A model generated the notes under the pieces. The model did no database searches. It was not told the DNA's origin and saw only the letters and a list, made by a program, of their open reading frames with translations. This document shows, piece after piece, positions 29,215-37,381 of a DNA stretch of 64,000 bases. The position numbers were made by a program, and so were the translations under genes. Within the stretch, counting starts at the first letter, position 1, and each line of letters opens with the position of its first letter. The stretch is from NCBI RefSeq assembly GCF_002218065.1, contig NZ_BDUB01000001.1, positions 1,003,567 through 1,067,566 on the forward strand, read 5' to 3'. The DNA comes from Nodularia sp. NIES-3585. Its GTDB lineage: Bacteria; Cyanobacteriota; Cyanobacteriia; Cyanobacteriales; Nostocaceae.

Positions 29215-30864
29215 ATGGGAATAAACTGGAAAAGCTTCAAGATAGTTGCAAGTTTCTTGAGCGCGATCGCTTTGACACAGTTTTGTGGCTCCAATACCTC
29301 TGTACGCGCTGCGGAAACGGTTGTATTGCGTTTTGGCCTCTTTGCAGAAACTATCTCTGTATCCGAGTTACAAAAGGCTGTGGATACCGGGAAATTTCCC
29401 AGAGGTTTAGAAGTTTATACCGGGGGAATATCAGAAGAACAACGCAACTTCTTGTTGGGATTACTGAGAGTGAGAGTACCAGTTGATATTGTCACACTCA
29501 GTCGCTTACTCAATACCCAGATTGGTACAACTATTCTCAGCAATTTATCTGAGGCTTTAGTGAGAAAGGATCAGGCGGGTGTACAAGCACTCAGAGCAGC
29601 ATTTGTCTTAGGTGCTACTGAACCCCAAGGTCTTTCCATACTCAATTTTATTGCTGCTTATCCCAGTCAACGCCTAGAAATTAACCTTCTAAAGGCTTTT
29701 CAGGTGGCAGCAAGTTTGAATACGTCTTTTTGGCGCACTCAAGAGTTCATGCTATCGATCGCACCTGAACTCGACTCTAGAACACCGCAGATTTCGATTC
29801 CATTTGACCCCAGCCAAGCTGGAACGTCTCAAGTACAAGTCCTGAATTTGAATTGGAATGACCAAAAGCGCGGTCGGGATATTCCCGTTGATATTTACTC
29901 ATCAAATGCCACAACTGCCGAAAAACCCGTAATTATCTTCACTCACGGCTTAGGATCAGTTCGCCATGAATTGCGCTACCTCGCCAACCATTTAGCATCT
30001 CATGGTTATGTCGTCGCCGCTTTAGAACATCCCGGTAGTAATGAAACCAATACTAATTTAGCAGCACAAGGTAAAACCAGACTTTTAGAACCTCAAGAGT
30101 TTCTGGAACGTCCTAGAGATATTAGTTTTGTCCTAGATGAACTAGAAAAGCTGAATGAAACAGCTAATCACCCATTACAAGGAAAACTGGCGACTAATAA
30201 TGCTATGGTGCTTGGTTATTCTTTTGGTGGTAGTACAGCCTTAGCAATTGCTGGAGGTGAGTTACAATTGGAACGTCTCAAACAACGTTGCCAAGGGAAC
30301 TTAGCTATTTTGAGTTTCGGCGAAACTATCCAGTGTATTGCCCAAGAACTACCAGAAAATAGCTATCAACTACGAGATGATAGAATTAAACAAGCGATCG
30401 CCCTCAATCCTACCACTTCGTTAATGTTTGGTGAAACAGGTTTAACTAAGGTGCAAGTACCTACTTTAGTCTTCGCAAGTTCCGCAGATAAAACCACCCC
30501 AGCTTTGACTGAACAAATAGTCGGATTTAATCAAATCTCTGTGCCTAAATGGCTAGTTGGCGTAATTGGGGGTACTCATTTGAGTGTGAAAGACCCAAGT
30601 ACCACTTTAGATCAGGTAGGAAAACCCGATACAGCTTTTGCCGGTGGTGAAGTTGTTGGTGAACAAGCCGCAGACATTCGTCAACTCCTTAAATCCATCA
30701 CTTTGGCCATGGCTGCACAACTCACTCCTGAAGCTGATCAATATGCTGTATTTCTGACATCAGATTATGCTCAGTTGGTTTCAACTTCCAATTTTCCCTT
30801 TCGCCTAGTGACAGAGATTCCTCCTAGTGTGATCTCAAGAATCAAGGAATTTGAGAGTAACTAA
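29215..30864 (+). CDS. Secreted alpha/beta hydrolase with DUF1400 domain
   Basis: This 549-residue protein has a signal peptide (about 1-32, ending VRAAE), an N-terminal DUF1400 region (about 33-170) typical of cyanobacterial hydrolases, then an alpha/beta-hydrolase fold: IIFTHGLGSVRHE (oxyanion region), nucleophile elbow GYSFGGS, and a late GGTHLS carrying the likely catalytic His. It should act in the periplasm or outside as an esterase or lipase. The substrate is unknown. Confidence 0.88.
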   Translation: MGINWKSFKIVASFLSAIALTQFCGSNTSVRAAETVVLRFGLFAETISVSELQKAVDTGKFPRGLEVYTGGISEEQRNFLLGLLRVRVPVDIVTLSRLLNTQIGTTILSNLSEALVRKDQAGVQALRAAFVLGATEPQGLSILNFIAAYPSQRLEINLLKAFQVAASLNTSFWRTQEFMLSIAPELDSRTPQISIPFDPSQAGTSQVQVLNLNWNDQKRGRDIPVDIYSSNATTAEKPVIIFTHGLGSVRHELRYLANHLASHGYVVAALEHPGSNETNTNLAAQGKTRLLEPQEFLERPRDISFVLDELEKLNETANHPLQGKLATNNAMVLGYSFGGSTALAIAGGELQLERLKQRCQGNLAILSFGETIQCIAQELPENSYQLRDDRIKQAIALNPTTSLMFGETGLTKVQVPTLVFASSADKTTPALTEQIVGFNQISVPKWLVGVIGGTHLSVKDPSTTLDQVGKPDTAFAGGEVVGEQAADIRQLLKSITLAMAAQLTPEADQYAVFLTSDYAQLVSTSNFPFRLVTEIPPSVISRIKEFESN

Positions 30865-31177
30865 GATGTTTGCAACTGTGCTGACCTCAACGTTTAGTAG
30901 CTATCTAATATTTCTGCCCAAGTGGGATGCTCCCGCAACGCCTCCGTAGCAATGTGTTAAAGATTCATAGATATTATGCTTTATATTTAGACATTTTCTA
31001 CGATTTGCCTAATTGATGATTGCAAGCCGCACACTCGTGACTTTTAGTCATGGGAGGTACAAAGGAAAGTTAGCTTTAAATGCTCAGTCCTATAGAATTT
31101 TTCGGCATAACTACCCAATTAAGACTAAACTCTTGGCAGATGAGGATATTTTGAACCAATAGGAGAAACAAATAATC
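30865..31177. other. Intergenic region with degenerate repeat material
   Basis: About 310 bases. It contains GGGATGCTCCCGCAACGCCTCCGTAGC-like repeat material, broken over about 30 bases at 30924-30951, and a small hairpin TGACTTTTAGTCA at 31036-31050. That hairpin resembles ends of IS200/IS605-type elements, but no transposase remnant is visible. No gene is supported. Confidence 0.4.
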
Positions 31178-31447
31178 ATGCCTAAATACATCATGTGGGG
31201 AACTTACTGTGAAAACGTTCTGGAAAAACGCGCTCCTTATCGTCAAGATCATTTAGATGGATTAGCAAAACAGAAAGAATCGGGCGTACTAACCACTCTT
31301 GGCCCCACCAAGGATAGTACGAAAGTTTTTGGAATTTACGAAGCTGAAGATGAAGCAACTGTTCGCCAGTTGGTTGAAAATGACCCCTACTGGAAAAATG
31401 GCATCTGGACTGAATATTTTGTCAAAGAGTGGATTCAAGCTTTTTAA
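31178..31447 (+). CDS. YCII (YciI-like) domain protein
   Basis: This 89-residue protein has the YCII fold pattern: MPKYIMWGTYCENVLEKRAP, the conserved His in RQDHLDGL, GVLTTLGPTKDST and VENDPYWKNGIWTEYFVKEW. The family is a ferredoxin-like dimeric fold; some members are dehydrochlorinases, most have unknown roles. GGAG is seen about 12 bases before the ATG. Confidence 0.85.
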   Translation: MPKYIMWGTYCENVLEKRAPYRQDHLDGLAKQKESGVLTTLGPTKDSTKVFGIYEAEDEATVRQLVENDPYWKNGIWTEYFVKEWIQAF

Positions 31448-31595
31448 ATGTCAAATGTTTCCTGTAAATATGCCAGTTTAAATACTGTCCACAATATTCA
31501 GAACTAATTGATCATTACTATAGACACTGCAACAAATATAATTTTTTCAATAATGCTAGTATGCAATTATTTAACTAAATATTTAGTTTTCAACT

Positions 31596-32567
31596 ATGAA
31601 ATTAGCCGTGAAAAGTCTCAAAGACTACGCTTACCAAGCAATTCAACAACACCTCAAGAAAACCTTGAAATGGGAAAAACTAGTTAAGAAAGATGAAGAC
31701 CCGGAAGCATTGCATCAGATGCGAGTCGGGATGCGTCGCCTGCGTACTGCAATCAGTAGGTTTGATTTAATACTGAAGCTACCACAATCAGCCAGTGATA
31801 AAAAAATTGGTAAAATTGCGCGTAGTCTTGGCAATCTTAGAGATATAGATGTACTCAAAGAAACTCTAGAAACCAGTTATAAACCACATTTACCTCACAA
31901 AGAACAAAAGGTGTTGCAAACAGCTTTCGAGGCTTTAGATAAGCAACGCGAAAAGGCATTATCCAAAACGCAGACAACATTACAAAGTGAAGCTTACAAA
32001 TGTCTCAAACAAGCATTGGCAGTTTGGTTAGATAAACCTATTTATCAGCCTTTGGCATCTCTATCAATTCAGCAAGTTTTACCGGATTTACTGTTACCTG
32101 AAGTCAGTAATCTTTTGCTACATCCAGGGTGGTTAGTGGGAATTAATATTGTAGATTCAGAGGTAAAACTTTGCACCAACTGGCAACCAGAGAACATAGA
32201 ACAAGAATTGACAACTCAAGGCGAAAGCATTCATAATTTGCGGAAACAAGCCAAACGCGTGCGTTACCAAATGGAGTTATTTAGTGACTTATATGGTGAG
32301 ACTTACGCAGCTTTTGTTGCCGAAGTCAAAAGCATCCAAGATATATTAGGAAATATGCAAGATAGTGTAGTTATGGGTGAGTGGATGACAGATGTATTCA
32401 AGTTAGAAATTGATGCTGAGTTGCCAACACTTGCTACTCTATTAAAGGAATATCGTTATCAGTTGTGGCAGCAATGGCAACCTTTGCAAGAGCGCTATTT
32501 GCAAGCTGAACACCGACACAATTTTCATTTAACAATACTAAATTCCATGCCAACAGATATTTCTTAA
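31596..32567 (+). CDS. CHAD domain protein
   Basis: This 323-residue all-helical protein has the two CHAD halves. Each contains a conserved H-x3-R(K) pattern: EALHQMRVGMRRLRTAISRF in the first and SIHNLRKQAKRVRYQMELF in the second. CHAD domains bind polyphosphate through these basic residues and are often associated with polyphosphate granules. No CYTH phosphatase domain is fused, so this is a stand-alone CHAD protein. It is likely cytosolic. Confidence 0.9.
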   Translation: MKLAVKSLKDYAYQAIQQHLKKTLKWEKLVKKDEDPEALHQMRVGMRRLRTAISRFDLILKLPQSASDKKIGKIARSLGNLRDIDVLKETLETSYKPHLPHKEQKVLQTAFEALDKQREKALSKTQTTLQSEAYKCLKQALAVWLDKPIYQPLASLSIQQVLPDLLLPEVSNLLLHPGWLVGINIVDSEVKLCTNWQPENIEQELTTQGESIHNLRKQAKRVRYQMELFSDLYGETYAAFVAEVKSIQDILGNMQDSVVMGEWMTDVFKLEIDAELPTLATLLKEYRYQLWQQWQPLQERYLQAEHRHNFHLTILNSMPTDIS

Positions 32568-32576
32568 AGAATTATT

Positions 32577-33230
32577 TTAGCGGCGTTTAGACAAGCTGAT
32601 GGGAGCTTCCAGCGATAAGACATAAGTACTGCTTTGGGGAATCTGCACAACACGGGTATTTTCTGCTGAACCTAAGCCAGTCAGGAATCCCACAATACTT
32701 CCCAGCATTGCACCACGGTCAAACTGTTTTGGATCACCTTGGCTAAAAAAGCCCAAAGTATCTCCACCAATTTGACTCCAGATTGAACTATTTTCCACAG
32801 CTTTGTCATTAGCTCGTTTGTAGGTAATAGTAGTACCGGGAATTATCTGACTCGATGCTTTAATAGCAACAATCCGACCATTAATGACTAAAGATTGAGC
32901 GACAATTCTCGCACCACCATCTGTCGGTTTGAGGTTAATAGTTACAGGGGTATTTTGAGGTACTATAATATTACCTTGATGATCTTTAATAGCATCAGTT
33001 AAAGGAACTGTTAGAGGATAAGCCTTGTTTTGTCCCACATCAATAGTCACAGATGCTGGAAATCTGACAATAATTGCTGTATCTTGAGGAATTGTAATAT
33101 CTTCGCTGACCCCTTGGCTTTGAGATTGCCCAGTGGATTGTATAGGAGAAACTTGAGCGCTAGCTGGCAAAGTGACTAAACCTAACAGAGAAATAGAATA
33201 GGCAAGGCTTAAAAATATTTGCATTTTCAT
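32577..33230 (-). CDS. Secreted beta-rich protein, unknown function
   Basis: This 217-residue protein has a signal peptide (about 1-25, ending ASAQ), a Gln/Ser-rich segment, and a beta-rich body with a repeated 'valine-proline-x-T/N' pattern (IPQDTAIIVRFPASVTIDVG; IIVPQNTPVTINLKPTDGGA). A glycine-rich helix (about 165-190; GAMLGSIVGFLTGLG) might be membrane-active. I do not recognise a named family beyond cyanobacterial homologues. The gene converges with the CHAD gene, with 9 bases between stop codons. Confidence 0.75.
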   Translation of the reverse strand: MKMQIFLSLAYSISLLGLVTLPASAQVSPIQSTGQSQSQGVSEDITIPQDTAIIVRFPASVTIDVGQNKAYPLTVPLTDAIKDHQGNIIVPQNTPVTINLKPTDGGARIVAQSLVINGRIVAIKASSQIIPGTTITYKRANDKAVENSSIWSQIGGDTLGFFSQGDPKQFDRGAMLGSIVGFLTGLGSAENTRVVQIPQSSTYVLSLEAPISLSKRR

Positions 33231-33532
33231 AACCGTTTCTTCCTTTGACTGGAATAGTTTGTTATGGATTTAAACCGACGGAGTGAATAAGTAGCCTCAA
33301 ACGCTGATTAAATCTAGGATACAGCAACTTCTAGTCAAAAGAGATAGGTCTAGGTTGATCAAAAAGACATATTAATTTTAATTAAACCCCTACCTACGGG
33401 ATGCTACGCAAACAAGGCGGAAACAGGAAAAGGGTAGGGGAGAAGAAGTGAGGGAGTTAAGCAGAATAGAGTGCAAAGTAATTTCAATCGCCCCTGCTCT
33501 CTGCTCCCTGCACACCGGCTTATTGGGTCAAG
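33231..33532. other. Intergenic region with dispersed repeat fragments
   Basis: About 300 bases with GGGATGCTACGCAAACAAGG-like material and CTGCTCTCTGCTCCCTG runs. No gene is seen. Confidence 0.4.
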
Positions 33533-34474
33533 CTAACCAATCAATTTTTGCCAGGTCATTCCTCCGACAATTCCATCAGCCAGTAAACCATTTTGCCTTT
33601 GATATGTCCTAATCGCGGCTCCTGTCTGGGGACCATAGATTCCATCAACACCAGCACCTACACGGGATTGGATGTATCTCACAACTGGTCCGCCAGCGTG
33701 GTTTGGTCTGACTATTCGTTTAGCTAAAATTAGATTAATTGCATCCCAGGTATTTGTGTCTGGAATTCCAGTCGGTGCTAGTCCGACAATATTCTGAAAA
33801 TTTACTGTTGCAGACCTTGTTGCCGGTCCGGTGATATTATCTTCTACCAAGCGCTTACCATTTGCGTCGTTGATTTTTAATTGATTTAAGGCTCTTTGCA
33901 GTCTAATGACTGTAGTATCTGTATTCAACTCTTCATCTGGGACAACATTAACAGGAGCGCTAGACACTTGACCCGTCAAACCTTTGACTATGGCATTAGC
34001 AGTTGCTTCCGATGTAAAGATATTCATATCTCGTGGTGAGTCGATGAAGCAGCATTCTACAAGAATCGCAGGCATTCTAGTATTTCTCAGCACATATAAG
34101 TGGGAACCACTTTTAACGCCACGATTAAAAAATCCTAATCTGACAATTTCATTTAACACTGGTTGAGCAATTCTTCTTCCACCATCACTAGCTGCAAATA
34201 CTTCTGTACCATTAGCCCGACCATTAAAAGCGTTAAAGTGAATTGAGACAAAAACCTCAACTCTATTATTATTCGCGGTATTGATTCTTTGAAATAATGA
34301 ATTTGTGACGGAAGTAGACCTATCTGGTTTACACGCTATTACTTCATGTCCTAAAGCCCGTAACTTCGAGATAACTCTATTCCCTACATCTGTGTTTAAA
34401 ACATCTTCAGATTTTATCCCCACAGCACCTGTGTCTGGAGGACAATTATGCCCGATATCAATGCCAAATTTCAT
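33533..34474 (-). CDS. N-acetylmuramoyl-L-alanine amidase with two peptidoglycan-binding domains
   Basis: From the ATG at 34474 (MKFGIDIGHNCPPDTGAVG) the first about 170 residues are an Amidase_3 zinc domain: first zinc His in DIGHN, SIHFNAFNGRANGTE, and the Glu region PAILVECCFIDSPRD. Two PG_binding_1 repeats follow (about 190-250 and 255-313; GVDGIYGPQTGAAIRTYQRQ and DGIVGGMTWQKL). It cleaves peptide side chains from glycan strands. The frame extends to 34534, but the ATG at 34474 has GAGGT 8 bases upstream and gives the family N-terminus. No signal peptide is seen, which is odd for a wall enzyme and resembles phage- or tailocin-type endolysins. Confidence 0.9.
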   Translation of the reverse strand: MKFGIDIGHNCPPDTGAVGIKSEDVLNTDVGNRVISKLRALGHEVIACKPDRSTSVTNSLFQRINTANNNRVEVFVSIHFNAFNGRANGTEVFAASDGGRRIAQPVLNEIVRLGFFNRGVKSGSHLYVLRNTRMPAILVECCFIDSPRDMNIFTSEATANAIVKGLTGQVSSAPVNVVPDEELNTDTTVIRLQRALNQLKINDANGKRLVEDNITGPATRSATVNFQNIVGLAPTGIPDTNTWDAINLILAKRIVRPNHAGGPVVRYIQSRVGAGVDGIYGPQTGAAIRTYQRQNGLLADGIVGGMTWQKLIG

Positions 34475-35048
34475 ATGTTGAACCTCACTACTTCTGCTAA
34501 TAAATTCCGATTTACTATGGCTGCGCCACGCCAAGTATCAAGTTCTAAATAGTAAATTAAATTTATTACTATTCCAGCAAACCTGATAAACATATCGTCT
34601 GTGAGCAAATATCATTTATCGAGTTGATCTTGACCGATGGCACATTACCCTTTGGGTTCTTTGGTTACTCATGGGGAGCAACTGCGTTGAGTATCTTTGC
34701 CAACTTGATGCAAGTGGCAGAGAAATCACCTAGACGGCACTGACTCACCAATGATTACTGAACCAAATGTAGTGTATCGGATAAACCACTCAAATAATGA
34801 TGGCAAATAAAAGAACGAAGCAATCAAGGCACAAACACTTCTCTTCAAGACGCTACGCGAACCAAGTTAAGTAATATATTGTCATACAATATACTGAAGT
34901 GTATTTTCTATTGGCTTGTCGATGTTATTGGCTCATGGTTCGCTGTATTTATTTAAGTGTTATCACTATAGCTATCATGTAAATTTACCGGATATACTTA
35001 AATTATGTTGTGTTACCACACAACTTTGAATAGTAAGACGGATATGTA
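34475..35048. other. Intergenic region with a possible gene fragment
   Basis: About 570 bases. The plus strand at about 34604-34743 stays open and reads LTDGTLPFGFFGYSWGATAL followed by SIFANLMQVAEK, which has protein-like composition but no start and a stop right after; it may be a relic of a larger protein. The final part must hold the promoter of the fimbrial cluster. Confidence 0.35.
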
Positions 35049-35528
35049 ATGTTTTACCGTCTAATCCTAAACTCTACCCTGGCATTAGCAAGTGTGTTCA
35101 CAGTCCAACACACTACCCTAGCTCAAAGTGTAGACGTTCCTTTTAGCGGAAATGTTCCCGTTCAGGCCACCTTTACCGAGATTATTTCCCCTCCCTTAGA
35201 ACCCGTAATTGTTGATGGTGCGGATGGTTTACCAACGCAGTTTGAACCACAGTCTCCAGCTACGGTGACGGTAGAAACCAGCACCAATGCCACAATTACT
35301 GTTTCTGCTCCTGTACTTGTTTCTGGGGCTAGTGAAGACCCTCCTGGGACAATAAAAATAGGGTATGTCAGATTTAGTTCTACTACTGCCAGCAGTGATG
35401 TTGGGGGCGGAAATGCGTCTTTACCTGCGGGGACAAACGATTTAGAGGTGAGTATGTTGGTAGAACGTCCTACAGCTTTTCTAGCTGGAGATTATACCTA
35501 CACAGTTACCTTAACGATTACGCCATAA
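35049..35528 (+). CDS. Fimbrial subunit-like secreted protein (Cys-free)
   Basis: This 159-residue protein has a signal peptide ending at TTLAQ (about 25). The mature protein begins SVDVPFSGNVP, an alternating hydrophobic N-terminal stretch like a donor strand, and the rest is beta-rich, ending YTYTVTLTITP. The first and last strands closely resemble those of the next gene, so the two are likely paralogous subunits. It lacks the Cys pair of the second one. With the downstream PapD-like chaperone and usher-like gene it fits a major or adaptor subunit of the archaic/spore-coat-U kind of fimbria. That assignment is partly by context. Confidence 0.7.
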   Translation: MFYRLILNSTLALASVFTVQHTTLAQSVDVPFSGNVPVQATFTEIISPPLEPVIVDGADGLPTQFEPQSPATVTVETSTNATITVSAPVLVSGASEDPPGTIKIGYVRFSSTTASSDVGGGNASLPAGTNDLEVSMLVERPTAFLAGDYTYTVTLTITP

Positions 35529-35605
35529 TTTTTTGTAATTTTTGTTCCTGTGCCTATTTTTTTGTAACTCGGCGCAAGTCTACTTTTTACCCAAGGATGT
35601 ATCTT

Positions 35606-36100
35606 ATGATTCGTCGTTCTTTATTGACTGCTGCTTTGATTGTTGCGGGTAGTGTTGCAGTTGCTCCCAAAGCAATGGCTCAAAGTGTTGATGTTCCTTT
35701 TACCGGCAGTGTTGGTGGTGTTTGCAATGTTGGTCAGGTTACTCCTGGTGTGTTGGTAGCTGATGGTCCGACTCCTGGAAATCCAACAGCGCTGTTTGCT
35801 GACTCACCTATGGGAGGATCACGGGGTAAGGTTGCTGTTAGTTGTAACCAACAAGCTGAAGTGAGTGTATCTTCACCACAACAAACCGGAGGGCCTAGTT
35901 TTATACCTATCTGGTCTAATAGTTCTGTCGAATCACCTTATGGCTGGTCTAACGCAGATCATAATGGAGCTATCTCTTCACACCAAATTCCTTCTGGGAT
36001 GGGTATAGAATTGCTAGTCAGTATGCATGTAGATAAGGGTGTGGCTTTAGTGCCTGGTGTCTACAGTTATGTAACCACAGTTAGCATTACACCATTTTAA
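35606..36100 (+). CDS. Fimbrial subunit-like secreted protein with disulphide
   Basis: From the ATG at 35606 (AAGGA 8-12 bases upstream; an ATG at 35597 is too close to that site) the protein has a signal peptide ending KAMAQ, then SVDVPFTGSVGGVCNVGQV, a donor-strand-like start followed by Cys. A second Cys in KVAVSCNQQAE likely pairs with it, as in spore coat U/CsuA-type subunits. The C-terminal strand is YSYVTTVSITPF. It lies 69 bases after its paralogue, and the downstream chaperone gene is separated by a MITE-like insertion. Confidence 0.75.
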   Translation: MIRRSLLTAALIVAGSVAVAPKAMAQSVDVPFTGSVGGVCNVGQVTPGVLVADGPTPGNPTALFADSPMGGSRGKVAVSCNQQAEVSVSSPQQTGGPSFIPIWSNSSVESPYGWSNADHNGAISSHQIPSGMGIELLVSMHVDKGVALVPGVYSYVTTVSITPF

Positions 36101-36229
36101 CAACTATCTGGAAACTATCTAGTTGACCAGAATAGTTGCTAAATATCTTGCTGCTATGGGTTTAATCTGTAAACGGTAGGTGTTTTTTCCTGCTGATACT
36201 CTTGAAAAATTAGATACCCCCAACCCCCC

Positions 36230-36393
36230 CTTAACAAGCTATCGTGTACACACAAGTCTTATCAAGTTGCCTAACAGCGTTTCGATCCCCCCTAACCCCC
36301 CTTGAGAAGGGGGGAAAATTGCTTAAAGTCCCCCTTGAGAAGGGGGATTTAGGGGGATCAGATCACTTGTGTGTACACCGTAGCCTTAACAAG
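36230..36393 (+). mobile_element. MITE-like element copy 2 with perfect 9-bp duplication
   Basis: A 146-bp core (36239-36384) is about 90% identical to the 8.7-kb copy and in the same orientation. It is flanked by CTTAACAAG on both sides (36230-36238 and 36385-36393), a perfect 9-bp target duplication. The outer sequence on each side (CCCCCC and GGGGGG) makes the empty site a palindrome. It sits between the subunit genes and the chaperone gene of the fimbrial cluster, and the sequence right of it (AAGGGGGG) lies 12-19 bases before the chaperone ATG. Confidence 0.85.
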
Positions 36394-36409
36394 GGGGGCT
36401 AAATTCTTT

Positions 36410-37261
36410 ATGCTTGATAAATCCTGGCTTTCTCAAGCCGCTATCACCTTAACATTATCTGCACTATCTTTATTTCCCAGTTCAGCTAAAGCACAAGTTA
36501 GTGTTTCTCCCCTGATCATTGAATCCAAAGCTGAAAGGGGACAAGCGCAAGCAATGATCACGGTTACAAATACCAGTAATGCTCCTACCCGTGTGCGTGT
36601 CTACGCTGAACCTTTTACTTATAATCGTGATAGTGGATTTGAAATTTTATCATCTACTCCCACTGACTTAACAAAATATCTGCAATTTTCCCCTCGTGAA
36701 TTAACTATCAAACCGGGAGAAAGTCGCAGAGTTAGGTTAATTAGTCGGTTAGCTCCTAATTTACCAGATGGGGAATATCGAGCAGTAATTTTTAATGAAA
36801 GTCTGAATGAGACTAAAAATAGTGAGGGTAATAGTGTAGCTTTAGTGGCGCGAATTGGTGTAACTTTCTATGTCAGAAAAGGCGATATTGCCCCTAAACT
36901 AGCTGTATCTGGCGCAAGTTTTAATCAAGCACAAAAACAAATTCAACTCCTGGTTACTAACAGTGGTCAAGCTACTGCACGTCCTGGGGTAAATTGGACT
37001 TTAAAACGTGGAGAAACCGTTGTTAAAACTGGAAAATTAGATCCTGCTTCTGTGGTTCCAGAGAGCGATCGCAATTTATTATTAAATTATCCCAGTAAAG
37101 ACGACCCTGCTTTAACTCCTGGTGAATATCAACTAAGTGGTGATTTAAGCTGGGGAGATGATAGAAATGCCAGTAAATTGCCATTTGATGTAAATATTAC
37201 TATACCTATTATCACACATAGCGCAGATAATAGACAAATTATACCAGGAAATAGAAGATAA
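36410..37261 (+). CDS. Periplasmic PapD-like fimbrial chaperone
   Basis: From the ATG at 36410 the protein has a signal peptide ending SSAKAQ (about 29), then an immunoglobulin-like N-terminal domain with the PapD-type strands VSVSPLIIESKAERGQAQAM, ITVTNTSNAPTRVRVYAEPF, LTIKPGESRRVRLI and LPDGEYRAVIFNE, and a second domain (about 160-260). The family donates a strand to subunits in the periplasm and delivers them to the usher. The frame runs back to a GTG at 36371, but that lies inside the MITE; the ATG at 36410 gives a proper signal peptide. Confidence 0.88.
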   Translation: MLDKSWLSQAAITLTLSALSLFPSSAKAQVSVSPLIIESKAERGQAQAMITVTNTSNAPTRVRVYAEPFTYNRDSGFEILSSTPTDLTKYLQFSPRELTIKPGESRRVRLISRLAPNLPDGEYRAVIFNESLNETKNSEGNSVALVARIGVTFYVRKGDIAPKLAVSGASFNQAQKQIQLLVTNSGQATARPGVNWTLKRGETVVKTGKLDPASVVPESDRNLLLNYPSKDDPALTPGEYQLSGDLSWGDDRNASKLPFDVNITIPIITHSADNRQIIPGNRR

Positions 37262-37282
37262 GTAAGAATTCAGTGAACAATA

Positions 37283-37298
37283 AGATCCCCGACTTCTT
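37283..37298 (+). repeat. Half copy of the GATCCCCGACTTCTT palindrome
   Basis: GATCCCCGACTTCTTT is present without its second arm. It marks a partly deleted copy of the hairpin at 9514 and 19061, between the chaperone and usher-like genes. Confidence 0.5.
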
Positions 37299-37381
37299 TT
37301 TATATCCTGTAAATAAATTATAGGTCGATTTCAAAGGTTGGCGTTCTGGGTCTGGCGATTATATATTGACAATCACAGAAT

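Noticed and set aside
31036-31050. TGACTTTTAGTCA hairpin as an IS200/IS605 end
   Set aside because: No transposase or TnpB remnant and no second end nearby.
36371-36409. GTG start of the chaperone inside the MITE
   Set aside because: It would add non-signal-like residues from the mobile element; the ATG at 36410 gives a proper signal peptide.
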